A stretch of DNA of 64,000 bases from Hoyosella rhizosphaerae (GCF_014643175.1 NZ_BMJH01000001.1:1538209-1602208), one strand, 5' to 3'; counted from the first letter of the stretch, positions 53,897 through 63,646 are shown. Numbers and translations: made by a program. Notes: generated by a model from the letters alone, not told the origin.

Positions 53897-55030
53897 TCAG
53901 ACTTTTCCGACTTCTTTTGCGACTGGTTGGGCAACTACAGCTACCGGCCTAGGCGCCGATTCTGGCTTAGGCGCGACGCCTCGGATACGTGGGTGCAACT
54001 CGAACAAGAAGTTCATCCGCGCCTTCAAGAGCAGCGAGTGACCTTGGAGCGCAAGAGCGACCACCGCTGCCGTGACCACAAGTGGGAGAACGATTCCCAC
54101 ACCAGGCAAGCCCGTGAGCATCGGGACCTGCAGTAGTCCATACACAACAATGGCGATAAGGATGTCCATCATCACGTACACAGGAAGCGTTCGCGTCCCG
54201 ATGGATTGGAATATGTTGCCCAGGTGACTACCAACGAGCCACGTCGCGACCAGAACACCGAGGCCAAGGCCGACAGTGGTGACGATGAGGCGCAATTCTC
54301 GAGCGTCAAAAACAGCGAATTTGACGATCGGAAAGTACACCGCAGCGTATATACCTAGCGCAATACCGATTCGCCAAATATTACTTAATTGACTGAACTT
54401 CACGATCAAAGGCCGGGCATGAACTGCGAGAAGGAAGTAGACGAAATACATTCCAAGGTTTCGCCAGCCAAATCCAACATCGGAGAACACCCCGTAGCGG
54501 CCATAAGCGGCGATTGACAACACTATCGCGAAAGAAAATTGCACACTCAGCGGAAGCTTGTAGATAAGCTTCGCGACGATTGCGAAAACAGCGAGGCCGT
54601 AGATGAACCAAAGGGCACTCGAAGGCATCCAGAGTCCCCGAATGACGTTCTCAAACTTGGCGTACCCGCCGTGGCGGACTTCGCTTGGGAGAAGGTTGTG
54701 CGCGATGAAGAACATCATGAGCCACACCACGTATAGGTAGGCCAAGTGCGCGACCCTACTGCGCAACATTGTGGTCCATGACATCGCGAGCATGCCCTGC
54801 GCAAATAGCCCCGATGCCACAAAGAACAACGGCATGCGAATCGGCTGAAGAAATGCGTTGATGTCCCGCCAGAAATCTGGGGATAGGTCCTTGCGGACGA
54901 GCATTCCTACTGCGTGAAGCAGCACCACAAGTGTGATGGTGAGGCCTTTTGCGAGATCCACCCACTCAACGCGCGGCTTGCCCTTAGCGGGCGTCGGCGT
55001 TAGTTGGTGTGTCGCAGTGCTCGGCTTCAC
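53897..55030 (-). CDS. acyltransferase family 3 membrane protein
   Basis: A 377-residue polytopic protein of the acyltransferase 3 family (OafA/NodX type). RVEWVDLAKGLTITLVVLLHAVGM begins the membrane domain with the conserved Asp and His, and RMPLFFVASGLFAQG is the next conserved block. About ten helices follow, then a Pro-rich cytoplasmic tail. Such enzymes O-acylate envelope sugars or lipids. The frame extends upstream, but GGGAG five bases before the GTG at 55030 marks the start. It stands alone. Confidence 0.85.
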   Translation of the reverse strand: MKPSTATHQLTPTPAKGKPRVEWVDLAKGLTITLVVLLHAVGMLVRKDLSPDFWRDINAFLQPIRMPLFFVASGLFAQGMLAMSWTTMLRSRVAHLAYLYVVWLMMFFIAHNLLPSEVRHGGYAKFENVIRGLWMPSSALWFIYGLAVFAIVAKLIYKLPLSVQFSFAIVLSIAAYGRYGVFSDVGFGWRNLGMYFVYFLLAVHARPLIVKFSQLSNIWRIGIALGIYAAVYFPIVKFAVFDARELRLIVTTVGLGLGVLVATWLVGSHLGNIFQSIGTRTLPVYVMMDILIAIVVYGLLQVPMLTGLPGVGIVLPLVVTAAVVALALQGHSLLLKARMNFLFELHPRIRGVAPKPESAPRPVAVVAQPVAKEVGKV

Positions 55031-55262
55031 GGTCACTCCCTGGTTGCGGAGAAGGGCGTACGGTGCGCCGCCTGCGGCAAAACTGTTCGTGCGCGATATT
55101 CGTTTCACGCGGCGCTGCGCTGGGTGGCGTCTCGAAGGTTGCCGATTCACCACTTTCCTGAGAAAAGGCTAAGTTGCGTTAATCAAGGAGTAAAGGTAGT
55201 TGAAACACACGTCACAACGCGACGTACGTCACATTCCGGCCATCACGGACAGAGAGGGCAGA

Positions 55263-56249
55263 ATGGGGGGCATGAATTCCGCACGCGCCGCCCAACGCCG
55301 AGTTGACTGGACCGGTTTACTGTTCGGCGTCTTCATGCCATTCGTGGTGGCCGGCACTCTGCTGTGGCTCACTCGCATATGGGAGCCGCGCCTCCCCGAG
55401 AACGTCGTCGCACAGTGGAATGCGATTGGCGAGCCAAGCAGAATAACGCCGTTGTGGAGCAACACTTGGCTGCTCGCCACCCTCATGGTGGCAACCGCCT
55501 CTGGGCTTGGAGCGATCGCTGCGCTACGTCGAGCCCTCTTGTCGCTTCGCTTCCTTCTGCTTATTGTCAGCACAACGGTCACTGGCCTTTTTGCAGGACT
55601 GTGGGTTGGCATCCTGATCGGCCATATCAACGTCATCAACATCAATGACGCGACGCTCGTGGGATGGCCCATCGCCGCGGGTGTAGCACTCGGCGGAGTT
55701 ACAGGATTTATTGCCGCCAACAAACTTCACGACGGCCGCATTGTCGGGAAGGCCACACGCCGACCCCCATCGCATTTGCCGCGCGCTGAGGCCAGTTCCT
55801 TCGACGAGACGGTAGTGGCGTCAAAACCGATGCAAATACTTCTCGTCGGAACCCTCATCGTTGTCGGTGGCGTAGTGGCGGCAGCATCGCGGTCATTGTG
55901 GCCATTGGCATTGTTCGTACCCCTGGCATTCCTCCTCGCCGCGGGCATGCGCGCGCACATTCACGCGGACGGGGCAGGGCTTGCCGTGCGAATCATGGGA
56001 CACACCGCCTTTAACCTCAAGACCGGCGAGATCACCAAGGCAGAGATGTCGACAACATCACCCTTTGGGGAGTTCGGCGGGGTTGGTTTGCGTGTACGCG
56101 GCTCCGGCGACTACGGCCTCGTAATGCGCAAGGGCCCAGCAGTCGTCGTGTACACCGCAGGCGGACACAAGTTCACTCTCACAACTGACCAGCCAAGGCA
56201 GTTAGCCGGCATTCTGAACAGTGCGGCAGACGCGTCTCGGCCCGAATAG
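55263..56249 (+). CDS. DUF1648-like membrane protein
   Basis: A 328-residue protein with about five helices. The part after the first helix, RLPENVVAQWNAIGEPSRITPLWSNTW, matches the DUF1648 pattern of sdpI-like and related proteins. The C-terminal 90 residues are a soluble domain that resembles a PH-like fold. ATG 55263 follows GAGGG; ATG 55272 is also possible. A weak CRP-type site (CGCGA-N6-TCACA, 55218-55233) lies upstream. It precedes the EAL-DICT gene by 25 bases. Role unknown. Confidence 0.72.
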   Translation: MGGMNSARAAQRRVDWTGLLFGVFMPFVVAGTLLWLTRIWEPRLPENVVAQWNAIGEPSRITPLWSNTWLLATLMVATASGLGAIAALRRALLSLRFLLLIVSTTVTGLFAGLWVGILIGHINVININDATLVGWPIAAGVALGGVTGFIAANKLHDGRIVGKATRRPPSHLPRAEASSFDETVVASKPMQILLVGTLIVVGGVVAAASRSLWPLALFVPLAFLLAAGMRAHIHADGAGLAVRIMGHTAFNLKTGEITKAEMSTTSPFGEFGGVGLRVRGSGDYGLVMRKGPAVVVYTAGGHKFTLTTDQPRQLAGILNSAADASRPE

Positions 56250-56274
56250 CCGAGAGTCGTGCAAAGGTATCGAT

Positions 56275-57462
56275 ATGGAGTTCGCAGGACTGACTGTAGT
56301 GCCGCACTGCGCACCGGTTCGAGACTTGCGCAGTGGCACGCTCGCCGCAGTTGATGTGCAATTGCGCGGCGAAGAGGGCGGGCCACTGGCTACATCGGCT
56401 GCGCTACGGACTGTGGCGCGGTCCATCAGTGAACAAGTTCAATTAGATGCTTTGACGGCCTCGGTCGCGGATCACTTGGAGGCACAAAGTGTGCCTCTTA
56501 TGGTCTCTGTCGATGTTGGATCATTGTCCGAACTTCGCGCCGATTCAGGAGCAGCCGACAAGCACGAAGTAGTGATCATTACTGACCACGCCTTGATCAC
56601 CGACCCATCCAACGTGCTGCACCTTATTGCCACCGCGCGGGCCGAAGGAAAGGTCATAGCGGTCGATGATGTCGGCAAGGTTGGGCGGTCCTTAGCGTTA
56701 CTGCCCCTGATTGAACCGGAAGTTGTGATCCTCGCTGCCGAGTTGCTGAGCAGGCGACCCGACAGCCATGTCTCACGGGTTGCACATGCAATCGCCGCGC
56801 ACGCAGAACTGACGGGCGCCGCGGTTATCGCACATGGAGTAGACAGCGACGAGCAGTTGGAACGCGCGCTTGCACTCGGCGCCGACTACGGGGTGGGTGA
56901 ACACTTCCCCTCGTTAGAACCCCTGGCCACACTTTTCGAGGAACGATGCGTGCCGATCCCGTTTGGCACGGCACCCGTCAGGGAGGGTCGGTTGCCGTTC
57001 GACATCGCTGCAGAGGGTCGGCGTATCCACCGGAGCAGGAAACGACTGTTAGTCGAAATGAGTACCACGCTGGAGCGCCACGCCGAGGTGGCGGGACCCG
57101 ACACAATTCTGCTGGGCACCTTTCAGCATGCGCATAACTTCACGAGCGGAACCCGGGACAGGTGGGAATCGATCGCCGCTCGGGTGGCGTACGCGGGTGT
57201 GTACGGGGTTGGGATGGGTCCATTCGTCGACGGGAATGTTCATCACGCACCGCTAGATCCTGCGGAACCGCTGGTGGATGAGTGGAATGTTGTGGTGCTC
57301 GCACCGCACTTTTGCGCCGTGTTGTCGGCTAAAGACATTCACCGTGGCGACCACGACGCTGATAGGGAGTTCGATTACGTCGTTTCCTACGAACGCTCCA
57401 CGGCAGTGCGGTGCGCGCGCGCAATCTTGGACCGATTCGCCGAGGCTCCTGGGAACTCCTAG
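56275..57462 (+). CDS. degenerate EAL plus DICT sensory domain protein
   Basis: A 395-residue protein. Residues about 10-230 have the EAL-domain layout, but the catalytic signatures are lost: the EAL triad position reads AAVDVQLRG and the DDFGTGYSS loop reads VDDVGKVGRS. It should not cleave cyclic di-GMP but might bind it. Residues about 250-385 are a DICT domain, a sensory domain known next to GGDEF, EAL and HD modules in actinobacteria and cyanobacteria. AAAGG supports ATG 56275. Its stop overlaps the convergent STAS gene. Confidence 0.8.
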   Translation: MEFAGLTVVPHCAPVRDLRSGTLAAVDVQLRGEEGGPLATSAALRTVARSISEQVQLDALTASVADHLEAQSVPLMVSVDVGSLSELRADSGAADKHEVVIITDHALITDPSNVLHLIATARAEGKVIAVDDVGKVGRSLALLPLIEPEVVILAAELLSRRPDSHVSRVAHAIAAHAELTGAAVIAHGVDSDEQLERALALGADYGVGEHFPSLEPLATLFEERCVPIPFGTAPVREGRLPFDIAAEGRRIHRSRKRLLVEMSTTLERHAEVAGPDTILLGTFQHAHNFTSGTRDRWESIAARVAYAGVYGVGMGPFVDGNVHHAPLDPAEPLVDEWNVVVLAPHFCAVLSAKDIHRGDHDADREFDYVVSYERSTAVRCARAILDRFAEAPGNS

Positions 57463-57875
57463 CAAGCTGCGTGCGTCGCCCCCGCTTTAACGAGGCGGAG
57501 ATGTGCACGACTAGCTTCGTCGAGGAGAAGCCACGCATCGCGCAGCGTGGTGCACATGATCGTCTCATGTGCTTCATCCACCGTGTCGTACACGTTGGCG
57601 ACTGAATGCGGTGCAACGATGACCAGGGTGGCGTCTTCGAGCGACGTGAGGGCATTGAGATCAGTGAGGGCGCGTAGAGCGGTCCTAGAAACGAACAGCG
57701 CCTTGCGGATGTCGATGACAACTTTTTCCGGTTGTGGGAGTGCACCCAACACTCTGAATAACCGCGGGAGCGCCATCGCATCGAGTTCGCCGCCAACACG
57801 GACCAACTGGGTATCGTCGTCCAGTTGCTCAATGCTGATCGTCACATGGGTGTCGAAGTACGGGTGTGTATTCAT
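57459..57875 (-). CDS. STAS-domain protein (second)
   Basis: A 138-residue protein with a STAS-like domain at about residues 10-110. KVVIDIRKALFVSRTALRAL carries the serine (Ser63) at the usual phosphorylation place. GGGAAGGGAAG precedes ATG 57875, excluding the longer upstream frame. It may be a second antagonist for an RsbW-type kinase such as the one at 15.4 kb. It overlaps the EAL-DICT gene tail-to-tail by four bases. Confidence 0.75.
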   Translation of the reverse strand: MNTHPYFDTHVTISIEQLDDDTQLVRVGGELDAMALPRLFRVLGALPQPEKVVIDIRKALFVSRTALRALTDLNALTSLEDATLVIVAPHSVANVYDTVDEAHETIMCTTLRDAWLLLDEASRAHLRLVKAGATHAAC

Positions 57876-57918
57876 GATGCTTCCCTTCCCTGCAGCAACC
57901 GCGGAGTGTGAATGCGTT

Positions 57919-58003
57919 GTCATCGCAGCCAGGTGACAGTTTCGTGACATCCGGTGTGGGGCGGGGTTTTAGTCTTTCGAATCTGCCCCTGAGCTGCGAT
58001 GAC
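57919..58003. repeat. eleven-base inverted repeat in a divergent promoter region
   Basis: GTCATCGCAGC at 57919-57929 and GCTGCGATGAC at 57993-58003 are perfect inverted repeats 63 bases apart, between the STAS gene and the penicillin-binding protein gene. Confidence 0.4.
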
Positions 58004-58136
58004 CCTTTTAACAATGCTGGTTGGACATCACACCGCTACAACCCGGAAGATAAAGAAGCGATAACTTACAGGTCACGAACAGATAACGCGCTATGCGGGG
58101 GTCGACAGCACTGCACGCTCATGGTGCGATGGTCGT

Positions 58137-59900
58137 ATGCGCGCCCCACATCGACTCCTGCTCGCTAGCGTCCTCACACTGATCATGGTGGCAACATCGT
58201 CGTGCGCACTATTTACCAACGAAAGCCACGACACGCTGCGGGCCTTTGCCGACGCTATAAAAGTCGGTGACGTCGACGCCGCCGCAGCACTCACCACCGA
58301 CCCAGCAACAGCTGCAGTCGATATTCAGTCAACCCTCGACGGGCTCGGCACCACACCTACCACGGTAAGCGTCGGATTGGACAGTAGCGTCCTTGAGTTG
58401 GTCGCGGTATGGGAACTCGGTAGCGGACGATTTCTCGAAACCCAAGGGACGGCCGAGTTCGCTGATACCGCCAACGGTCTGCGCATTCAATGGTCACCCA
58501 AGGTTCTCGACAAGCGCCTTGAACCCAACGGGCACCTGCTTTTCGCAGAACTATTGGACCGCGAAACCCCAGTGGTCGACCGCAACGGCGGTGAGGTGAT
58601 GACGTGGCAAACCGTCACCACGATCTCACTGAATCCCAGCGCGATCGATAGCGCAGATGCTGTAGCGGCCCTGGTAAGCAATGCGGCACCGTCAGTAACG
58701 GGTGCTTCAATTCGCGAAGAGATGAGCGCCCTCAATGACCGGGACTACATTGTTGTTGCCCTCCGGGAAAGCGACTTCGCTCCGATCCGTGATGAGCTTT
58801 CCGCTATCGACGGCGTTGGCCTGAGCGAACATGGACAACTCCTCAATGTGGACCGCTCACTTACCTCACCAGCCTTGCGTGAGCTACCAGAGGCATGGGA
58901 GGAGATTCTGCACGACCACAAAGGCTGGTCCGTCTCGGCCGTTAATCCAGGTGAAACCATCGTTATCACCGGAGGGGAACCACTCGAGATCACCGACGTA
59001 CCCACATCGCTTGACCTGCAAATTCAGCAGGCCGCACTCGATGCTGTGAGCAGCGAGGAGCAACCGGCAACGATCGTCGCCATCGACCCGTCCACAGGTG
59101 GTGTGCTCGCAGTAGCACAAAACTCGGCCGCTGACACCCAAGGCCCAATAGCCTTGACCGGCCTCTACGCGCCCGGATCAACATTCAAGATCGTCACCAC
59201 GTCCGCCGCAATTAACGCCGGGATCACTTCACCGGACGACATCGTCCCATGCCCCGGAGAAGCCACCATCGAGGGTCGCGTTATTCCCAATGATTCGGGA
59301 TTCGACCTCGGAAATGTCCCGCTGCATACCGCTTTCGCGCGGTCCTGCAACACCACACAGGGCCTACTTGCCGTTCAGTTAACAGCGAATGCGCTGCCCG
59401 CCACTGCAGTATCACTAGGTCTGGGTGTTGACTACGAGATCCCAGGGCTGACCACTGTGACGGGGCGCATCCCCACAACCGACGTCGGTGCCGCACGAGT
59501 AGAGGCGGCCATCGGCCAAGGTCAAGTACTCGCCAGCCCGTTCGGAATGGCAGTTGCTGTCGCGTCCCTCGCAAACGACGGACGCACGATCACGCCGACC
59601 TTCCTCGAGAACACTGAAACCCACTCCGACGATTCACCCACTCCCCTCCCACCTGACGTCGCCGATGCGATTCGCGACATGATGCGTGAAACCGTCACTA
59701 GCGGTACGGCGACTGCGCTCAACGACATCGCCGGGCTTGTCGGCAAAACCGGCACCGCCGAAGTCGATGGCGCAGCATCAAATGGTTGGTTCGTTGGCAT
59801 TGTCGACGGAATGGCGTTCGCAACTTTTGTTGAGGGTGCACAGTCGTCGGCTCCAGCTATTGCCGCATCTGGCAGGTTCCTGCGAGCCATCACCGACTAG
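58137..59900 (+). CDS. lipoprotein penicillin-binding transpeptidase (PbpLipo-like)
   Basis: A 587-residue class B penicillin-binding protein. It starts with a lipoprotein signal (lipobox ATSSC, Cys23) and an NTF2-like MecA_N domain at about residues 28-130. The transpeptidase domain has STFK (Ser348, Lys351), SCN (403-405) and KTG (537-539). M. tuberculosis Rv2864c has the same layout. It would cross-link peptidoglycan at the outer face of the membrane. No ribosome binding site is visible before ATG 58137, so the message may be leaderless. Confidence 0.9.
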   Translation: MRAPHRLLLASVLTLIMVATSSCALFTNESHDTLRAFADAIKVGDVDAAAALTTDPATAAVDIQSTLDGLGTTPTTVSVGLDSSVLELVAVWELGSGRFLETQGTAEFADTANGLRIQWSPKVLDKRLEPNGHLLFAELLDRETPVVDRNGGEVMTWQTVTTISLNPSAIDSADAVAALVSNAAPSVTGASIREEMSALNDRDYIVVALRESDFAPIRDELSAIDGVGLSEHGQLLNVDRSLTSPALRELPEAWEEILHDHKGWSVSAVNPGETIVITGGEPLEITDVPTSLDLQIQQAALDAVSSEEQPATIVAIDPSTGGVLAVAQNSAADTQGPIALTGLYAPGSTFKIVTTSAAINAGITSPDDIVPCPGEATIEGRVIPNDSGFDLGNVPLHTAFARSCNTTQGLLAVQLTANALPATAVSLGLGVDYEIPGLTTVTGRIPTTDVGAARVEAAIGQGQVLASPFGMAVAVASLANDGRTITPTFLENTETHSDDSPTPLPPDVADAIRDMMRETVTSGTATALNDIAGLVGKTGTAEVDGAASNGWFVGIVDGMAFATFVEGAQSSAPAIAASGRFLRAITD

Positions 59901-59928
59901 CTGCGGTTCATCAGGGGCCACCAACCGT

Positions 59929-61680
59929 TCATTCAACGGTGATGCGACCAACCTTCGGAGCGCTCACCGGGGCTTCGGGTGACGTGTTGGCATCCAGCCA
60001 CTCACCGAAAGCATCGAGGTCGGTTTCACCAGTCAGGCGATTTGTGCCATCGGCAAAAGCGGTGAATCCATCACCACCATCAGCGAGAAACGAATTGACT
60101 GTGACGCGATAGGTTTCCGCAAGTTGCAGTGGCTCACCGTCAAGACGAACCGAGTCCGTGACGAGTTTGTCAGCACCATCGCGTGACTGCTCAATCGAGT
60201 AGGTAAACCCTTCCGAAACCTGCAGGATCAGTGGATTATCGGGACGGCCTTCCCACTGCTGACGGAGCGCCTCAAGGATCTGCTCACCCGTCAAATCCAT
60301 AGTGACCAGGCTATTGCCGAATGGCTGCGTTTGGAACAGCGCTTCGTAAGTGATGGCACCGTTGTCCCCGAATAGCAGGTCATCGCGCACGCCACCTGGG
60401 TTCATAAAAGCGATCTGAGCTCCGCCCGTTTCGGGAGTGCTGGTGCGCGCTAGATGGACGTCAGCGATGAGGTTTCCGAGGGGGAATTCTTCTGCTCTTG
60501 TTTGCCCACGCATGATGTCTTCTGCGGCAAATCCGACTACTAGGTCACCGATTGCGCCGACGTACTCGTTGTAGCGGTCAATCAGTTCGACCTGATCAGG
60601 ATCTGGAGCGATGAGCCGATCGACAACAATGTTGGAACCTTCAACGCCCGCACGGACGATATCGCCTGTTTCTAGGTCGTAGTCGGCCCGGATGTCGGTG
60701 TAGACACGACCGTAGCTTTCAGCGGACGTCACCAAGCGCGGCGTTCCCTCCGGATCGGGGATGCTGCACACGTACTCCTGGTGGGTGTGACCTGTAACGA
60801 TGATGTCGATTCGGGGGTCGAGTTGCTCCGCAATGTTCACGATCGGGCCGGAGATTCCGGTATCCCCGTTGAAGGTGTTGCAGGCAAGATCGCCATTGTC
60901 GTCCGCTTCGGGGTATCCCCCTTCGTGAAGCAACACCACTATGGCATTGACGCCCTCGTCGGATAGTTCCTCCGCGTACTTGTTTGCTGTTTCTACTTCA
61001 TCGAGAAACTCAAGACCTTCGATCCCGGAAGCGGCAACAAGGTCAGGAGTATCAGCCAGAGTCATTCCGATGAAGCCAATACGAACGTCGTCGCCAAAAT
61101 CTTTAACCCAAGTCGGATCGAGCACCGGTTCACCTGAATTTGTGTCCACTACGTTCGCCGCAAGGAATCGGAAATCAGCGCCCGCAAACTCGTGGTTCGG
61201 CAGTTTGCAGCCGTCGGGGCCGCAGCCGCCATCGACGATCCGGAGCAGTTCATCGATACCCTTGTCGAACTCGTGGTTGCCCACAGACGACACCTCAAGC
61301 CCCAACGCCCCCATCGATTCCACTGTCGGTTCATGATCGAATGCCGACGACAGGAATGGGGCACCACCGATGAGGTCACCCGCCGCCACGCTCGTCGAGT
61401 GCGCTTGGTCGGCCCGGGCTTGCTGGAGGTGTGCTGCCAAATATGCCGCACCACCGGCGTCTATGTCGTCGCCCTCAAAGGTGACGGTCATTCCCTCTTC
61501 GGCTTGAAGTCGCCCGTGAAAATCATTAATCGCCAAAATTTGAATTGGTGCTGTTGCCGACGCCTCTGCTGTATCGGCGGGCGTGGAATTGGATGATTCT
61601 GGCTCGCTTGCTCCACACGCTGCCACAAGCACCGCCAGGGATCCCACTAACGCTCCAAAAACGAATTTTGTTTCGCGCAC
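59929..61680 (-). CDS. 5'-nucleotidase/metallophosphatase lipoprotein
   Basis: A 583-residue exported enzyme of the UshA type. The lipobox is LVAAC (Cys22). The N-terminal metallophosphatase domain has LAINDFHGRL, AAGDLIGG, GNHEFDKG and VTGHTHQ. The C-terminal 5'-nucleotidase domain has MNPGGVRDDL and the substrate-binding SFLADGGDGFTAF. It would release nucleosides from extracellular nucleotides. GTG 61680 follows GAGGAG. It is convergent with the penicillin-binding protein gene and is a single-gene unit. Confidence 0.92.
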   Translation of the reverse strand: MRETKFVFGALVGSLAVLVAACGASEPESSNSTPADTAEASATAPIQILAINDFHGRLQAEEGMTVTFEGDDIDAGGAAYLAAHLQQARADQAHSTSVAAGDLIGGAPFLSSAFDHEPTVESMGALGLEVSSVGNHEFDKGIDELLRIVDGGCGPDGCKLPNHEFAGADFRFLAANVVDTNSGEPVLDPTWVKDFGDDVRIGFIGMTLADTPDLVAASGIEGLEFLDEVETANKYAEELSDEGVNAIVVLLHEGGYPEADDNGDLACNTFNGDTGISGPIVNIAEQLDPRIDIIVTGHTHQEYVCSIPDPEGTPRLVTSAESYGRVYTDIRADYDLETGDIVRAGVEGSNIVVDRLIAPDPDQVELIDRYNEYVGAIGDLVVGFAAEDIMRGQTRAEEFPLGNLIADVHLARTSTPETGGAQIAFMNPGGVRDDLLFGDNGAITYEALFQTQPFGNSLVTMDLTGEQILEALRQQWEGRPDNPLILQVSEGFTYSIEQSRDGADKLVTDSVRLDGEPLQLAETYRVTVNSFLADGGDGFTAFADGTNRLTGETDLDAFGEWLDANTSPEAPVSAPKVGRITVE

Positions 61681-61844
61681 CGGCGCACTCCTCTACCTCA
61701 AGTTCAGCTTAAGAAAGCCTGCTTGATGGAAGTTTCCAGTGAGAAGACATTGGGTAATTGGAGTTTGAACAATCTAAGGAATTCCCGCCGACAACCCGGC
61801 GTGGGACCAACTAGCGAAGGGTGAAGCAACTGGCGAAGGGCGAA

Positions 61845-62465
61845 CTAGACAAGTTCGGGCACGTGAAGGTGGGCTGACATGAGTTCGCATTCACACACCT
61901 CAACGACCTCCGCGTCCGCGTCCGCGATTGCTGTTTCACGAAGCTCTTCGGCGCGGGCGCGGCTTCGTTCCATCGCGGCGTAGTTGTCGTAGGCGACTGT
62001 CGCTACGGCAATCCCAGTCTCGCGATCAACCATGAGGCTGGCGCTACTAAAGCCGTCGAGTTCTTCAGCCGCGGGCATTACCCCGTGCTTGTAGATATCG
62101 ATCGCGCGGTCCATGTTCTCCGGGTCAAGACGGAACCAGGTAATGCGCGCGCACGATCCCAACCTCGAATGGTGATTGCGGTGCAACGCTGCTATTTCCC
62201 ATTCGTCGATTTGCGGGCGCCCGCCGAAAGCTTCGGCGGTTCTGTTCCGCGCGGGCCGCATTGCGGTTTCGCTGGCCTTCATGGCTTCCTGGGTTTGCCA
62301 TGCGCTGGTGATGATGCAGCGTCGTGTTTTTCGATCAACGAGGACCGACAAGCCGACGAAGCCGTCCAGGTCTTGCAGCATTGGCATTAGTTCACGATCG
62401 ATGTGCCGCATACCGGCATCGATGGAGTTTGGATGAGCGTTGACCGTTGTGGTTCGTGCGTACAC
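61845..62465 (-). CDS. protein with two antibiotic-biosynthesis-monooxygenase-like domains
   Basis: A 206-residue protein made of two ferredoxin-like ABM-type repeats. The first (about residues 2-95) has MLQDLDGFVGLSVLVDRKTRRCIITSAWQTQEAMKAS, and the second (about 107-200) has PAAEELDGFSSASLMVDRETGIAVATVAYDNYAAMERS. The repeats align well, so a tandem duplication is likely. Function unknown. GTG 62465 has AAAGGG seven bases upstream. The 164-base gap beyond its end holds a short direct repeat of the form AACT[AG]GCGAAGGG[TC]G just before its stop. Confidence 0.8.
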   Translation of the reverse strand: MYARTTTVNAHPNSIDAGMRHIDRELMPMLQDLDGFVGLSVLVDRKTRRCIITSAWQTQEAMKASETAMRPARNRTAEAFGGRPQIDEWEIAALHRNHHSRLGSCARITWFRLDPENMDRAIDIYKHGVMPAAEELDGFSSASLMVDRETGIAVATVAYDNYAAMERSRARAEELRETAIADADAEVVEVCECELMSAHLHVPELV

Positions 62466-62565
62466 AGTTTGACCCTTTTCCTTCGAGGCAGCGCCCCGGC
62501 GGCGCAACCGGTATCTTCAACTGTGCTCCTTTTTTGCAAAGGACGCATCCATTTCGGGATTTTGG

Positions 62566-63588
62566 CTACTCCGCCACGCTGATCACTACGTTTCCGCGCT
62601 TGCGTCGAGTTTCGACGTAGCGGTGTGCGTTGGCAATCTCGGTGAGTGGGTAGGTTCGATCTATTACGGGTGTGAACAGTCCTTTTTCAGCGAGTTCAGC
62701 GAGGAAGGCCAAGTCTTGCTTCCGGCCTAGTGCGACTCCGGGGATAACCTTCGTTTGTGTCGTCAAGGTGAGCCACGGGGCGATGATCAACTGCATTAGG
62801 GTTCCGTGGACAAGCAGCAGTCGTCCACCGCGGTTGAGGACGCTTTTGCTGCGCGAATAACCAGCGGATCCCACAGTGTCGACGATGACGTCGTAGGTTT
62901 GTTCAGTTCGGGTGTAGTCGGTCGTGGTGTAGTCAACAACCTCATCGGCTCCAAGCGACCTGACAAGATCGATGTTGGGCGAGCTGCATACTGCGGTGAC
63001 GTGTGCGCCGAACTGTTGAGCTAGCTGTACGCAAGCTGTTCCCACGGAGCCCGAAGCGCCGTAAACGAGTACCCGCTCGCCTGGTTTGATACGCGCCTTG
63101 CGTAGGAAGTGCAGCGCCGTTGTGCCCCCGAAGGAGAGTGCTGCGGCTTGTTTGTAGCTGAGGTTTCTAGGTTTGCGGACAATCGATCCGTCTTCCGAAA
63201 TGCAACGATATTGTGCATGGCAGCCCATTGCGGCGTCCCCGAATAGGACAACGGGATCGCCAACTGCAAATTCCGTTACCTTGGCTCCGATTTGGTCGAT
63301 ATCGCCGGACAGTTCAGTTCCAAGAATGGGTTGACGGGGCTTGCGGATGCCGAGAGCAAGCCGTGAGAGCAGGCCAAACCCGGCGGGCACGTTGTGACTT
63401 CGCACGCGGTAGTCCCCTGCCGAAACAGTGGTCGCGCGAACTCTGACGCGCACTTCGTCGGCCTTTGGGCGGGGTTTGGGGATCTCTGCCAACGTGACCA
63501 CCTCCGGCGGTCCGTAGCGATTGCAGACGGCAGCGGTCATGGTTTCAGAAGACGTGGCTTCAGTGGAAGTACTGTCTTTGTGCATCAT
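62566..63588 (-). CDS. MDR-superfamily NAD(P)-dependent quinone oxidoreductase-like protein
   Basis: A 340-residue medium-chain dehydrogenase of the zinc-free quinone oxidoreductase kind. GTELSGDIDQIGAKVTEFAVGDPVV is in the catalytic domain and VLVYGASGSVGTACVQLAQQFGAHVTAV is the nucleotide-binding loop. ATG 63588 is preceded by GGGAGG at six bases. It is divergent from a TetR gene, and two palindromes lie in the shared region, so it is probably the target of that regulator. Substrate unknown. Confidence 0.88.
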   Translation of the reverse strand: MMHKDSTSTEATSSETMTAAVCNRYGPPEVVTLAEIPKPRPKADEVRVRVRATTVSAGDYRVRSHNVPAGFGLLSRLALGIRKPRQPILGTELSGDIDQIGAKVTEFAVGDPVVLFGDAAMGCHAQYRCISEDGSIVRKPRNLSYKQAAALSFGGTTALHFLRKARIKPGERVLVYGASGSVGTACVQLAQQFGAHVTAVCSSPNIDLVRSLGADEVVDYTTTDYTRTEQTYDVIVDTVGSAGYSRSKSVLNRGGRLLLVHGTLMQLIIAPWLTLTTQTKVIPGVALGRKQDLAFLAELAEKGLFTPVIDRTYPLTEIANAHRYVETRRKRGNVVISVAE

Positions 63589-63610
63589 TACGAGCCTCCC
63601 CACTCAGTAG

Positions 63611-63646
63611 CCTTACTGTGTAAGGCATCATTCTTACATAGTAAGG
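63611..63646. promoter_or_regulatory. tandem TetR operators
   Basis: CCTTACTGTGTAAGG (63611-63625) and TCTTACATAGTAAGG (63632-63646) are two palindromes of the form CTTAC-N3-GTAAG with centres 21 bases apart. They lie between the dehydrogenase and the TetR gene. Confidence 0.75.

Noticed and set aside
55218-55233. CGCGA-N6-TCACA as a fourth CRP site
   Set aside because: One half-site deviates at a key position; too weak to list with the three better sites.
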